Below are positions 26,671-35,929 of a stretch of DNA of 64,000 nucleotides, piece by piece. The first letter of the stretch is position 1, and each line of letters starts with the position of its first letter. The notes below the pieces were generated by a model. That model saw nothing but the letters and a program-made list of their open reading frames with translations, was not told where the DNA came from and did no database searches. The stretch is from Pseudophaeobacter arcticus DSM 23566 (lineage in GTDB: Bacteria > Pseudomonadota > Alphaproteobacteria > Rhodobacterales > Rhodobacteraceae), in assembly GCF_000473205.1 (NCBI RefSeq), contig NZ_KI421507.1:2791188-2855187 (forward strand), in the 5' to 3' direction. Both the position numbers and the translations under genes were made by a program.

Positions 26671-27393
26671 ATGGGCAAAACCGAGCCGCTCATTGCTATT
26701 GTCGACGACGATGAAAGCGTGCGCACCACCCTTTCCGCCTTGATGCACGAAAGTGGATTTGAGGCCCTCAGCTGCCCCGACATCGCTTCGTTTATGGCCC
26801 TGGGCGACCCGCCGCCGGTGGATCTGGCCCTGATTGACCTGCGCTTGCGGGGCGAGTCCGGATTGACCCTGGCGATCCACATTCGCGAGCGCTACGAAAT
26901 CCCCATTGTGATGCTGACCGGCGTTGGAGACGAGATCGACAAGATCATCGGACTGGAAACCGGCGCCGATGACTATCTGATCAAGCCTTTCAACCCGCGC
27001 GAGCTGGTCGCCCGCATCCGGGCGGTGCTGCGCCGCTATGGGCATGGCGGCTCAAAACCCAGTGCGGCCTCCGGGCAGGGCATCGTCTTTGGCAGCAAAC
27101 GTATTGATATTCAGACCCGCCGGGTGCTGGACGCCGAGGGGGAGGAAATCCCGCTTACCAATGCAGAATACCGCCTGCTGGAGTATTTTGCGCGCAATCC
27201 CAACAGGGTCATCCCGCGGCCAGAACTGTTGGAAGAGCTGGGCTCCGATATGCAGCGCTATGTTGACCGGACCATTGATGTGCTGATTTTACGCCTGCGC
27301 CGCAAGATCGAGCCCGTTGCCTCCAAACCGGTGCATCTGCAGACCCGCCGCGCCCAGGGGTATATCTTTCACCTGTCGCCAGAAGGTCAGTGA
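26671..27393 (+). CDS. OmpR-type response regulator
   Basis: 240 residues from the ATG at 26671 (after GGAAAAGGGAGC). The receiver has the acidic pair VDDD (11-14), the phosphorylatable D56 in LIDLRL, and the lysine in YLIKPF; the winged-helix output domain follows (about 140-235, ending TRRAQGYIF). It pairs with the hybrid kinase gene that starts at its stop codon, and is divergent from the phosphonate-type importer, which is its probable target. Confidence 0.9.
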   Translation: MGKTEPLIAIVDDDESVRTTLSALMHESGFEALSCPDIASFMALGDPPPVDLALIDLRLRGESGLTLAIHIRERYEIPIVMLTGVGDEIDKIIGLETGADDYLIKPFNPRELVARIRAVLRRYGHGGSKPSAASGQGIVFGSKRIDIQTRRVLDAEGEEIPLTNAEYRLLEYFARNPNRVIPRPELLEELGSDMQRYVDRTIDVLILRLRRKIEPVASKPVHLQTRRAQGYIFHLSPEGQ

Positions 27394-29885
27394 TGCCTTC
27401 GCTGTCTGACCTGAGTGTCCGGTTTCGCCTGTCGGCGGCGATTGCCGTTCTGTTTGGCCTGATCCTGTTGGTCAGCATGATTGGGTTGCTGGTGTTGAAC
27501 CGCACCGAGCTGTGGATGAACGTGCTGCATAAGGACACCCTGGCAGAAGTATCCGACGCCCTGGATCTGTCACGGGAATCTGCCGATCTGGCAACCTCGG
27601 CGCCGTTCTTATATGCGCTTTTCCCGCCGTTTCAGCTGGAACAGGAAAAGGCCAAGGTTTTGGCCAACCTGGACCGGATCGAGACCCTTGCGGCCGATGA
27701 CCCAGAGCTGGACTTGCCGGTGGCCCGTCTTCGGTTTGCCATTGATGATCTGACAACAGCCCTGGCGCCACAGACCGCACGACAGGCAGACCTGGATGCA
27801 ATTGATCGCGACATGGTGCGGCTGAACCAGCGGGTCAGGCGTTTCGCCGGGGATCGTGCTTTGCCGCTGGCCGAGCGCGAAGTCTGGTCTGGTCTGCAAC
27901 AGCTGACGGCCAGTGCAATTGGGGCGGGACGCGCCAATGCGCTCATCGAGCTGGGCGAAGCACGCCGTCGCTACACACAGCAGCGCGATGTGGTGTTCGC
28001 GCAGCTCTTGCCGGTTCATGCCACGACATTGGCCGAGATAGAGCAAGCCGCCCAGCGCGGCGAAAGCCTGTTTGTTCTGAAACATCGCGACCTGGCGGCG
28101 CGGCTGGATGCGGAAAACGCGCTGTTTCGCATCCGGCAAGAGGCCCGCCGCGTCAGCGCCTTTGCCGAGGCAAAGGTCGCCCAGGCGGAGAACCGTCTGT
28201 CACAGGCCCGCGCAGAGACCTCCAACAACCTGGCCATTGCCAAGAACGCCTTTCTGGCCCTCACCACCGCCAGCTTGCTGGTGGCGATCACATCATCGCT
28301 CTATGTGTCGCGCTATGTGGCGCACAACCTGCAACGCATTGCCCAGGCCATGCGCAGGCTTGCAGCCGGGAACCATCGCACGGATCTGCCACAGGGGCCA
28401 AATTCCGAGGATGAAATTGGCCAGCTCTATGCGGCCTTTCATGTGTTTCGCGAGAGCGCCCGCAAGCTGGAGCGCAGAACCCGGCAGATTGGCCATCAAA
28501 ACGCACTGTTTTCGCGGGTATTTCGCAACATCAAAGATGGCGTGGCAATTGCCTCTGCCAATGGCTGGATCGAGGCTGAAAACGACAATCTACGCCAGCT
28601 CCTGAGGCTGCCCCCCGCACAGGGCAACGCCCGCGCGCGGGTTTCGGATCTGATTGCGGACTCCCGCTTCACACGGCGGACCTCGGCCAGTGAACATGGC
28701 GGGTTTGAAGAATATGCCGATCCGTCCGGCAATGTGTTGGAGCTGCGCCGCTCCCCCCTGCCAAATGGAGAGGAGGTCTGGCTGTTGTCCGAAACCACCG
28801 AGCGCAAACGGGTGGAGCAACGGTTGGAAGAAATTCGCCGGGTTGAGGCGCTGGGAAAAGTCTCTGGCGAGGTTGCCCATGATTTTGGCAATATCCTGTC
28901 TAGCATCTCAGGCAATCTGCATCTGCTGGAGGCCGCAGATGCCGAAGCGGCCCGGCATCTGCATACCCGGCTGAGATCCGCCCTGGATCTGGGCGTATCG
29001 CTGACAGAGCGGCTGTTGGCTTTTGCCCGCAAACAGCATCTGGAGCCACAGGTGACGGACATCGGATTGCTGATCGAGGGCATGGCTGATCTGTTGGAAA
29101 TCGCCGTGCCAAGCTGTGTGTCGATGGAATTTGACATCCCACCTGAGCCGGTTTTTGCCAAAGTAGATCCGGGGCAGTTGGAAAGCGCGGTGTTGAATCT
29201 CTGCGTCAATGCCGGTCAGGCGATTGGTCAGGCCGGACATATTCGCGTCTGCGTGACCGGCGAAGACGGGGCGCAGCTGTCAATCCATGACGATGGCTGC
29301 GGCATGTCGCCAGAGGTTCTGCGCCACGCAACAGAGCCGTTTTATTCCAACCGCAACGATGGCAGCGGCACCGGGTTGGGTCTGTCCATGGTCGACGGCT
29401 TTGTCCATCAATCTGGTGGCCAGCTCACCCTCGCCTCGTGCACAGAGCGCCCGCATCAAGGTACCACCGTGACACTGAAATTTCCTGCGCTGGCCGAGGA
29501 AATCAACCCGCCCGGTGAGGTGTTGACGCCAGGAACGGCTCTGGTGATTGATGACGATCCTGCCTACCTGGCTTCTGCGTCAGAGGCCCTGGAGCGGTTG
29601 GGCTATGTGGTTTTCCGGGCGGGAAGTTTTAGCGAGGGCAGTGCTCAGTTGCACCAGCAACCCCGGCTGGACCTAGTGCTCAGTGACCTGAACCTGGACA
29701 ATGGCGCCTCGGGATGGGAAATCCTGCAACTTGCACATAGGTTGTTTCCAAAGTGCCGACTGGCCCTGATGTCGACCCGAGAAACATACCGTGTCCCCAA
29801 GGAGCTTGAGGCTGCGGCGCGGCCCGCGAAACTGCCAAAACCCTTTACCGATTCAATGATGCGGAGACTGGTTGCATCCTCCTGA
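27393..29885 (+). CDS. Hybrid sensor histidine kinase
   Basis: 830 residues from the ATG at 27393 (TGATG overlap with the regulator stop; a GTG at 27390 is possible). Membrane spans at about 16-36 and 288-306 flank a roughly 250-residue, largely helical periplasmic sensor of TorS-like layout. Then come HAMP (about 310-365), a PAS-like segment (370-470), the phospho-acceptor H496 in VAHDFGNILSS, the ATPase (590-690; DDGCGM, GSGTGLGLSM) and a C-terminal receiver (about 715-825, aspartate in LSDLNL). The large helical sensor domain suggests it reads a periplasmic binding protein, plausibly the PhnD-type one (inference). Confidence 0.88.
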   Translation: MPSLSDLSVRFRLSAAIAVLFGLILLVSMIGLLVLNRTELWMNVLHKDTLAEVSDALDLSRESADLATSAPFLYALFPPFQLEQEKAKVLANLDRIETLAADDPELDLPVARLRFAIDDLTTALAPQTARQADLDAIDRDMVRLNQRVRRFAGDRALPLAEREVWSGLQQLTASAIGAGRANALIELGEARRRYTQQRDVVFAQLLPVHATTLAEIEQAAQRGESLFVLKHRDLAARLDAENALFRIRQEARRVSAFAEAKVAQAENRLSQARAETSNNLAIAKNAFLALTTASLLVAITSSLYVSRYVAHNLQRIAQAMRRLAAGNHRTDLPQGPNSEDEIGQLYAAFHVFRESARKLERRTRQIGHQNALFSRVFRNIKDGVAIASANGWIEAENDNLRQLLRLPPAQGNARARVSDLIADSRFTRRTSASEHGGFEEYADPSGNVLELRRSPLPNGEEVWLLSETTERKRVEQRLEEIRRVEALGKVSGEVAHDFGNILSSISGNLHLLEAADAEAARHLHTRLRSALDLGVSLTERLLAFARKQHLEPQVTDIGLLIEGMADLLEIAVPSCVSMEFDIPPEPVFAKVDPGQLESAVLNLCVNAGQAIGQAGHIRVCVTGEDGAQLSIHDDGCGMSPEVLRHATEPFYSNRNDGSGTGLGLSMVDGFVHQSGGQLTLASCTERPHQGTTVTLKFPALAEEINPPGEVLTPGTALVIDDDPAYLASASEALERLGYVVFRAGSFSEGSAQLHQQPRLDLVLSDLNLDNGASGWEILQLAHRLFPKCRLALMSTRETYRVPKELEAAARPAKLPKPFTDSMMRRLVASS

Positions 29886-29954
29886 TGCCATGCATTTTGT
29901 GATTTTAGATGCCTGATCCAGACACCAGCGGCGGCCCGTGCTGCACAGATCAGC

Positions 29955-31160
29955 TCAAAGCGGTTTTTGCAGCAGGGCGGCAACGGCACCAATCAGCAAC
30001 AGACCCGCAGCGGCCAATAGGCTGACACCAATGCTGTTAAACAGATCGCCAACCAGGCCGGCACCATAGGGCCCAAGGGTCTGCGCGACAGCAAACACCA
30101 CGGTAAAGAGACTGATCGCCCCGGCCCAGCTTTCAGGCGGCAGGTTCTGGCGGGCAAAGTTGGTGACCGCGCCGGGCGCCATAAATACCGACAGGCCAAA
30201 GACCACCGCCGAAATGAGCAGCGCGGATCCGCTCGGCAGCACCACCGGCAGGGCAGATCCAATCGCGATACCGGTCAGGATAAGGGCAAGTGGCACGCCA
30301 GAATTGTAGCGCACCAAGACGGGTCGCCAAACCAGTGGTGACACACAGATACACAGGCCCAGCAGAACCCAGACCAGCGCAATAAACCCTGCGCCCGCCG
30401 CCTGTTCGGTCATCCAGGCCGACAAAAAGGTGAGATAGACGATATAGCCCAGCCCAAAGCCTGCATATCCTGCAAGTTCGGGCAGCATTCTGCGCAGCGG
30501 CAGAGGCGCAGACCGAAGAGGCGCCTGTACCGAGGGACGCAGTTGCAAGGCAGCCCACAGGCCCAGGGGCAGAAACGACAGGCTGACCGCGCCGATAGCG
30601 ATCCAGCCCATAGGCCAGGACCCGGGTCCAAACCGATCGAGCATCAGCGGCAACGCCGCGCCGGTCAATACAATGCCAATCCCCCCACCCGATCCAAACA
30701 GGATCGCGATGGCCAGCGCGTTGCGCCGCGCATCGTTTTGAAACAGGCCCGCAGCCAGTGCCCCCGCAGAGGAAAAGGACATCGCGCCCAGGGTGCCCGC
30801 CAGAATACGCCAGAGCGTCTGCCACCACAGCGCCGCATTCAGCCCGGTGGCCAGAATTGCGATGGTTGTAGTGACCAGACCAAATGCAAACAAACGCGAA
30901 GGCGAGATATGCCGGATCAACAGCATGGTCAGAATTGCCCCGGCAACATAGCCAAGCGCATTGGCCGTGTTCAGCCATCCAGCCTGGGCATAGTTCCATC
31001 CCATTTCGGATTTCATCGCAGGCAGCATCACCCCATAGGCAAAACGGGCAAAGCCATTGGTGACCGTCACCCCCAGCGCCAACCCGGCCAGCACCAGCCA
31101 GGGGCGGGCTGGGGCTGCAGGGATGGCAGGATCATCCGGTGATGCTGGTGCAGGAGACAT
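29955..31160 (-). CDS. Major facilitator superfamily transporter (YbfB/YjiJ-like)
   Basis: About 401 residues with roughly twelve membrane segments. GFARFAYGVMLPAMKSEMGW near the start resembles the YbfB/YjiJ group of MFS proteins. The ATG at 31160 was chosen; the frame extends upstream without hydrophobic or family features. Likely an inner-membrane drug or metabolite transporter of unknown cargo. It converges on the hybrid kinase gene. Confidence 0.82.
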   Translation of the reverse strand: MSPAPASPDDPAIPAAPARPWLVLAGLALGVTVTNGFARFAYGVMLPAMKSEMGWNYAQAGWLNTANALGYVAGAILTMLLIRHISPSRLFAFGLVTTTIAILATGLNAALWWQTLWRILAGTLGAMSFSSAGALAAGLFQNDARRNALAIAILFGSGGGIGIVLTGAALPLMLDRFGPGSWPMGWIAIGAVSLSFLPLGLWAALQLRPSVQAPLRSAPLPLRRMLPELAGYAGFGLGYIVYLTFLSAWMTEQAAGAGFIALVWVLLGLCICVSPLVWRPVLVRYNSGVPLALILTGIAIGSALPVVLPSGSALLISAVVFGLSVFMAPGAVTNFARQNLPPESWAGAISLFTVVFAVAQTLGPYGAGLVGDLFNSIGVSLLAAAGLLLIGAVAALLQKPL

Positions 31161-31452
31161 GCAAGCCTTGCTTTGAGCGACGCTCCTGAAGTGGAACACC
31201 ATCCGTGGCAAGCTGCCAACGATAGGCCGCCTGATCAAGCCAATTTGTGAACTGAGGTGCGGTTTCTCGCCCCGTCGTGACCCAACAGGACTGGCCCGTG
31301 CTCATACAGCCGGCCCCGATGCCCCCCACAGCATGCGCCAAAGCCCAACCTGTCGCGCGGTCCTACCGCAAACTGAAATCTGGGTTTAACAGACCATTTC
31401 CCGCCTTCCCCGGCTGTGTTACCCAGCCCCTGATGCGGATAAAGCGTGAGCG
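31161..31452. other. Intergenic region between MFS and rhomboid genes
   Basis: 292 bp between two divergent genes. No recognised gene or clear operator; presumably holds both promoters. Confidence 0.4.
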
Positions 31453-31995
31453 GTGGTTTTGGAACGGTTCCTTTGGCTGGCAATAGTATTGGGCGTAATC
31501 TGGACGGTCGAGGTGGTGAACCTGGTCTCAGGCTACGCGCTGAACCGAGTGTTTGGCTTGCTCCCCCGATCCATTGGCGGATTGGACGGGATCCTGTTTA
31601 TGCCGTTTCTGCACGGCTCTTTGAGCCATGCTGCAGCCAATACCGCGCCGCTGGTCATTCTCGGCAGTCTCCTCGCGGCCACCGCCCCAAGGCTGGTACT
31701 CAAGGCGTCGGTGCTTATCACTGTGCTGGGCGGTCTTGGCGTCTGGCTCTTTGGTGCCACCGCAATACATGTCGGAGCCTCGGGGCTGATCTTTGGCTGG
31801 TTCGGTTTTTTGCTCACCCGTGGTGTGATGACGCGGCAGCTGGTGCCACTGTTGGTCACCATTGGGGTGACCTTGGTCTATGGCACGATGATCTGGGGGA
31901 TCCTGCCGGGGCAACCTGGCGTCAGCTGGGAGGCCCATCTGTTTGGCTGTGCGGCGGGGATCTTTGCAGGCTACGCCCTGAGCAACCAAGCCTAA
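31453..31995 (+). CDS. Rhomboid-family intramembrane serine protease
   Basis: 180 residues starting from GTG, with about six hydrophobic segments. The rhomboid catalytic features are present: H59 and N63 (HAAAN), the nucleophile S110 in HVGASG and H162 in WEAHLFG. It cleaves transmembrane helices of unknown client proteins in the inner membrane. It is a compact, core-only rhomboid without extra domains. Confidence 0.85.
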   Translation: MVLERFLWLAIVLGVIWTVEVVNLVSGYALNRVFGLLPRSIGGLDGILFMPFLHGSLSHAAANTAPLVILGSLLAATAPRLVLKASVLITVLGGLGVWLFGATAIHVGASGLIFGWFGFLLTRGVMTRQLVPLLVTIGVTLVYGTMIWGILPGQPGVSWEAHLFGCAAGIFAGYALSNQA

Positions 31996-32043
31996 CCCGC
32001 CCTGAGCCCAGGTTCAGAATTCCAAACCTTCCAGTTCCAAGTC

Positions 32044-32076
32044 GGCCTCAGCCGGGGGCTTTCCCAGGCTGAGGCC
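32044..32076. terminator. Strong hairpin between convergent rhomboid and tctA genes
   Basis: GGCCTCAGCC (32044-32053) and GGCTGAGGCC (32067-32076) form a perfect 10-bp stem with a 13-base loop between two convergent genes. No T-tract follows on either side, so termination is likely by position but not proven. Confidence 0.55.
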
Positions 32077-32083
32077 TTGTAGA

Positions 32084-33598
32084 TCAGTCGCCGTCTGCCA
32101 CGCCCTGCGCCCGCAACCGTGCCCGACGCGCCCGGTAGCTGGGCAGCAGCACCAGCAGTGCGGCACAGGCCAACAGGCCCAGCGTCAGCGGCCGCTCCCA
32201 GATAAAGGCGGCGCCATCATAAAGCTGCATGGAGCGCGAAAAATTGTCTTCGAGCATGCCGCCCAGGATGAAGCCGATCAGCAGCGGTGCCAGTGGATAA
32301 TCGGCAAAGCGCAGCGCCGTGGCACAGACCCCAAAGCCAACCAGCAGCAACAGCTCGGTTGCATTGTTCTGTCCGATATAGGCCCCCATCAGGGTGAAGA
32401 AGAGAATGAAGGGGATCAGATAGCTGCGCGGAACCGACAGCACCTTGGCAATATAGGGGATCAGCGGCAGGTTCAGGATCAGCAGCACCAGATTGCCAAT
32501 GAACATCGACATGATCACCGCCCAGAACACTTCTGGCTGGTCGATCATCAACCGTGGCCCCGGCGTCACATTCAGCGCAACCAAAGCCCCCAGCAAAATC
32601 GCCGTGGTGCCAGAGCCCGGAATGCCCAGGGTCAGCAGCGGCACAAAGGAGCCGGTGCAGGCCGCATTATTGGCGGTCTCTGGCGCCGCCAGACCCTTGA
32701 TCGAACCCTTGCCAAATTCCTCCTGTTCCTGCTTTGTCGCCAGGCTGCGCTCCACTGCATAGCCCAGGAAGCTGGCGATGGTGGCCCCTGCCCCCGGCAA
32801 GACACCAATAAAGAAGCCCTGGATAGACTGCCGTCCTATGACTGGGGCAATGGATTTTGCCTCCGCCCGGCTGATGCGCAGATCCTTGATCGCCCCGCTG
32901 TCGGCCTCTTGCGCGGTTCTGGGTTTTAACACCAGAAACAGCGCCTCTGGCAGGGCAAACATGGCCATCGCCAGGGTGATGAACCCAAACCCCGACTGAA
33001 GATCCATCAACCCCATGGTGAACCGTGGCAGATTGAACAACGCGCCTTCGCCAACGGTGGCCATGATCAACCCAAAAGTGGTCATCAACAGCGCCTTGGC
33101 CACCTGTCCGGTACCGGCAAAGGCGGCAATCGCCGAGAGGCCAACAACCATCAGGGCAAAATACTCGGGCGAGTGAAACAACAGCGCCACCGAAGACAAA
33201 GCAGGGGCAAAGATCATCAGCAACAGGGCGCCAATGGTGCCGCCGGCAAAGCTGGCGATGGCGGCAATGGTCAGCGCCTTGCCCGCCTTGCCCTGCCGCG
33301 CCATCGGATAGCCATCAAAACTGGAGGCAACAGTTCCCGCCACCCCCGGAGCATTCAGCAGGATCGACGAGGTCGAGCCGCCAAAGATGGCGCCGTAATA
33401 GACCCCCGCCAGCAGGATCAGGGCCGCCGAAGGGTCGCCCATCGAGATCGCCACCGGGATCATGATGGCAATGATCGACATCGGTCCCAGCCCCGGCAAC
33501 ATGCCGATAAAGGTGCCGATCAGGCAGCCGCCAATCACCATCAGCAGGTTCTGCACAGAGAGGGCCGTTTGCAGGCCAATGAGTAATCCTTCGAGCAT
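32084..33598 (-). CDS. tctA: Tripartite tricarboxylate transporter large permease (TctA)
   Basis: 504 residues from the ATG at 33598 (GGAGG 7 bp before). About twelve membrane segments with TctA landmarks: GTFIGMLPGLGPMSIIAIMI near residue 30 and FIGVLPGAGATIASFLGYAV near 260. It is the translocating subunit of a binding-protein-dependent secondary importer. The gene lies 1 bp after tctB. In sulfonate-degrading bacteria such an importer (SlcHFG) is linked to sulfolactate uptake. Confidence 0.93.
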   Translation of the reverse strand: MLEGLLIGLQTALSVQNLLMVIGGCLIGTFIGMLPGLGPMSIIAIMIPVAISMGDPSAALILLAGVYYGAIFGGSTSSILLNAPGVAGTVASSFDGYPMARQGKAGKALTIAAIASFAGGTIGALLLMIFAPALSSVALLFHSPEYFALMVVGLSAIAAFAGTGQVAKALLMTTFGLIMATVGEGALFNLPRFTMGLMDLQSGFGFITLAMAMFALPEALFLVLKPRTAQEADSGAIKDLRISRAEAKSIAPVIGRQSIQGFFIGVLPGAGATIASFLGYAVERSLATKQEQEEFGKGSIKGLAAPETANNAACTGSFVPLLTLGIPGSGTTAILLGALVALNVTPGPRLMIDQPEVFWAVIMSMFIGNLVLLILNLPLIPYIAKVLSVPRSYLIPFILFFTLMGAYIGQNNATELLLLVGFGVCATALRFADYPLAPLLIGFILGGMLEDNFSRSMQLYDGAAFIWERPLTLGLLACAALLVLLPSYRARRARLRAQGVADGD

Positions 33599-33599
33599 A

Positions 33600-34082
33600 T
33601 CAGCCTCCCCAGAAAACAGGCAGCGGGCGCATGTAGATGCCCAGAACCTGCTGAACCAAATACCAGACCACCAGCGTCGCAATCAGGGCAATCGGCACCA
33701 AGTAGCGCCAGCCCCGTTCCCCCAGAATGGTGGCCCCAAGGATGAGAAAGGCAGAGGTCGAAACAATAAACCCGACAGGGCGCAGGCACAGCGCATAGGC
33801 AACCATCAACCCCAGCAGCATGAGCGCCTGGCCCAGATGGTAGTCCCCCAAGCGGCGGTAATCGATCTCGGCGGGTTGTTCCTCGCTCTTTTCCAGCCCA
33901 AACAGGATGGCACAGCAGGCAATCACCCCAAGAATGGACAGCACCTTGGGAAAGGTGCTGGGCCAGATCGGATTGCGTTTCATGAACGGCGCAAGGCTGC
34001 TGTCCATGGCGAACCAGGCCGTATATCCATAGGCCAGACAAATACTTAACAGGATCAGTGCGATCCAGCGATCAAGAGCCAT
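33600..34082 (-). CDS. tctB: Tripartite tricarboxylate transporter small permease (TctB)
   Basis: 160 residues from the ATG at 34082, with four hydrophobic segments as usual for TctB (first one WIALILLSICLAYGYTAWFA). It lies between tctC (76 bp upstream) and tctA (1 bp downstream) in the standard C-B-A order. The frame continues upstream to 34148 without family features. Confidence 0.88.
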   Translation of the reverse strand: MALDRWIALILLSICLAYGYTAWFAMDSSLAPFMKRNPIWPSTFPKVLSILGVIACCAILFGLEKSEEQPAEIDYRRLGDYHLGQALMLLGLMVAYALCLRPVGFIVSTSAFLILGATILGERGWRYLVPIALIATLVVWYLVQQVLGIYMRPLPVFWGG

Positions 34083-34158
34083 TTTCCCCTCCCTGCCCTT
34101 TAACAGTGGCAAGGCGATAGCCCGCCTTGCCACATCTCGTTTGGTCACCTGATGCGCG

Positions 34159-35157
34159 TTACAGGAAGCCCAGCTTTTTCATCAGATCGCCAATGACCCG
34201 TTCCTGTTCTTCCAGGAAGCTTCTGAATTCATCACCCGAATTATGGATGTTCACCCAGCCATTGCGGGCGCGGACCTCTTCCCATTCTGGCGTTTCGTAC
34301 ATTTTGGTCAGGGTCTCCTGATACATCGCCAGCTTGTCCTCAGGCAGGCCGGGGGCCGCAAAAAAGCCGCGCCAGTTGACAAAACTGGTGTCGATGCCCT
34401 GTTCCTTCATGGTCATCACATCCGGCGCCACGCCGACGCGCTCGTCAGAGGTGACACCGATGATTTTGACCTCCCCGGCGTTGGCCAGGTTAATCGCCTC
34501 GGAAAAGCCCGTCGACAGGGCTGCAATTTCACCCGAGAGCAGCGCCGCCATGGCCTTGCCGCCGGCATCATAGGGAATATATTTCACCTCCAGCGCGTCT
34601 TTGCCTGCGGCCTCCATCACCATGGCTGCAACCAGGTGATCCATCCCCCCTGGAACAGAACCGCCACCAATCGCGGTTTTGGACGGGTTGGCATCATAGG
34701 CAGCCAGCAGATCGCTCATCGAGTTCACAGGGCTGTCCTTGCCGACAACGATGGCGGCGTAATCGCCAATGGTGCCTGCCACCAGCGTCAGATCGCGAAA
34801 GTTATGCGGGAACACCCCGGTGAGCGAGCGGATCACGATCGGCGTTGAGTTGACCATCAGCGTGCCATGGTTGCTATCGGCATTTTCAATCAGATAGCCG
34901 ATGGCCTTGCCGCCACCTCCGCCAGACATGTTTTCGTAAGACGCCGTTGCCACAAGCCCCGCCTTGGTCAGGGCCTCACCCGTTCCACGTGCAGTCCCAT
35001 CCCAACCGCCACCGGCACCACCGGGGATCAGAAAGTGAATGCTATCGAGCGCTTTGTGCTCCTCGGCCAGGACCGGCGCAGCCAGGCTCCCAGCCAGGCC
35101 CAATGTCGCAATTACGCTCGCTATCAGGGCGCGACGGCCCATCTTAAGTGTCATCAT
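34159..35157 (-). CDS. tctC: Tripartite tricarboxylate transporter solute-binding protein (TctC)
   Basis: 332 residues (start ATGATG after GGGAGGAAATC). A Sec signal peptide ends near APVLAEE; the mature protein has the family's FLIPGGAGGGWDGTARGTGE near residue 45, which forms the carboxylate-binding loop of Bug-type receptors. It is divergent from a TctDE-like two-component system, the classic arrangement in which TctC-type proteins supply the signal or are the regulated target. Confidence 0.9.
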   Translation of the reverse strand: MMTLKMGRRALIASVIATLGLAGSLAAPVLAEEHKALDSIHFLIPGGAGGGWDGTARGTGEALTKAGLVATASYENMSGGGGGKAIGYLIENADSNHGTLMVNSTPIVIRSLTGVFPHNFRDLTLVAGTIGDYAAIVVGKDSPVNSMSDLLAAYDANPSKTAIGGGSVPGGMDHLVAAMVMEAAGKDALEVKYIPYDAGGKAMAALLSGEIAALSTGFSEAINLANAGEVKIIGVTSDERVGVAPDVMTMKEQGIDTSFVNWRGFFAAPGLPEDKLAMYQETLTKMYETPEWEEVRARNGWVNIHNSGDEFRSFLEEQERVIGDLMKKLGFL

Positions 35158-35263
35158 GATTTCCTCCCATTTGACAACTGTCCGAAAGGCGGCTCAGTTG
35201 AGAGAGACAAACACAAGAAGCTGACACCGAGCTGTCACGCGATGAAAAAAGTGAAAAGAGTGT

Positions 35264-35929
35264 ATGAAGTTCCTTTTGGTCGAAGACAATATGGACCTGG
35301 CAAAGGCGATTTGTGCACGCATGCATCTGGATGGTCACACCATTGATCACGCTAGCAGAATTGATGATGCAATTGCCTATTCCCAGACCGGAGACTACGA
35401 TCTTATCCTGCTCGATATCATGCTGCCCGATGGCGACGGGCGCAGCTTTCTCAAACAGCATAGAGACCAGAAACGCGACACAGCTGTGATTGTTCTGACT
35501 GCCCGGTCGCAGGTCTCGGACAGAATCAGCATGTTGGATCTGGGCGCCGATGACTATGTGACCAAACCCTTTGACCACGAAGAACTGCAGGCGCGTTGCC
35601 GGGCGGTGTTACGTCGCAAAACCGGCACATCGCAGGCGGTGTTGCAGCTTGCCGACGTGCGCTTCAATCCGGTCGCCGGGGTGGTCACGGTTTGTGATAA
35701 ACCGGTGAATTTGCGCAATCGAGAGTTGCGATTGCTTGAAGTCCTGTTCAATGCGCCGGGGCAAATTTTCCCCAAACAGAAACTGGCGGACCGGCTGTTT
35801 TCCTACGACGAGGATGTCTCTGAGAATGCTGTGGAGGTCTATATCGCACGGCTGCGCAAACATCTCGAAGGGTCTGCCCTAAAGATCACCACCCTGCGCG
35901 GGCTTGGCTATCGGCTGGATCATGGTTGA
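35264..35929 (+). CDS. tctD: OmpR-type response regulator (TctD-like)
   Basis: 221 residues. Receiver domain: acidic residues in LVEDNMD (5-11), phosphorylatable D51 in LLDIMLPDGDG, lysine in YVTKPF; the winged-helix DNA-binding domain occupies about 125-220 and ends LRGLGYRLDHG. It is divergent from tctCBA, which it most likely activates. Symbol given by analogy of sequence type and position. Confidence 0.88.
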   Translation: MKFLLVEDNMDLAKAICARMHLDGHTIDHASRIDDAIAYSQTGDYDLILLDIMLPDGDGRSFLKQHRDQKRDTAVIVLTARSQVSDRISMLDLGADDYVTKPFDHEELQARCRAVLRRKTGTSQAVLQLADVRFNPVAGVVTVCDKPVNLRNRELRLLEVLFNAPGQIFPKQKLADRLFSYDEDVSENAVEVYIARLRKHLEGSALKITTLRGLGYRLDHG

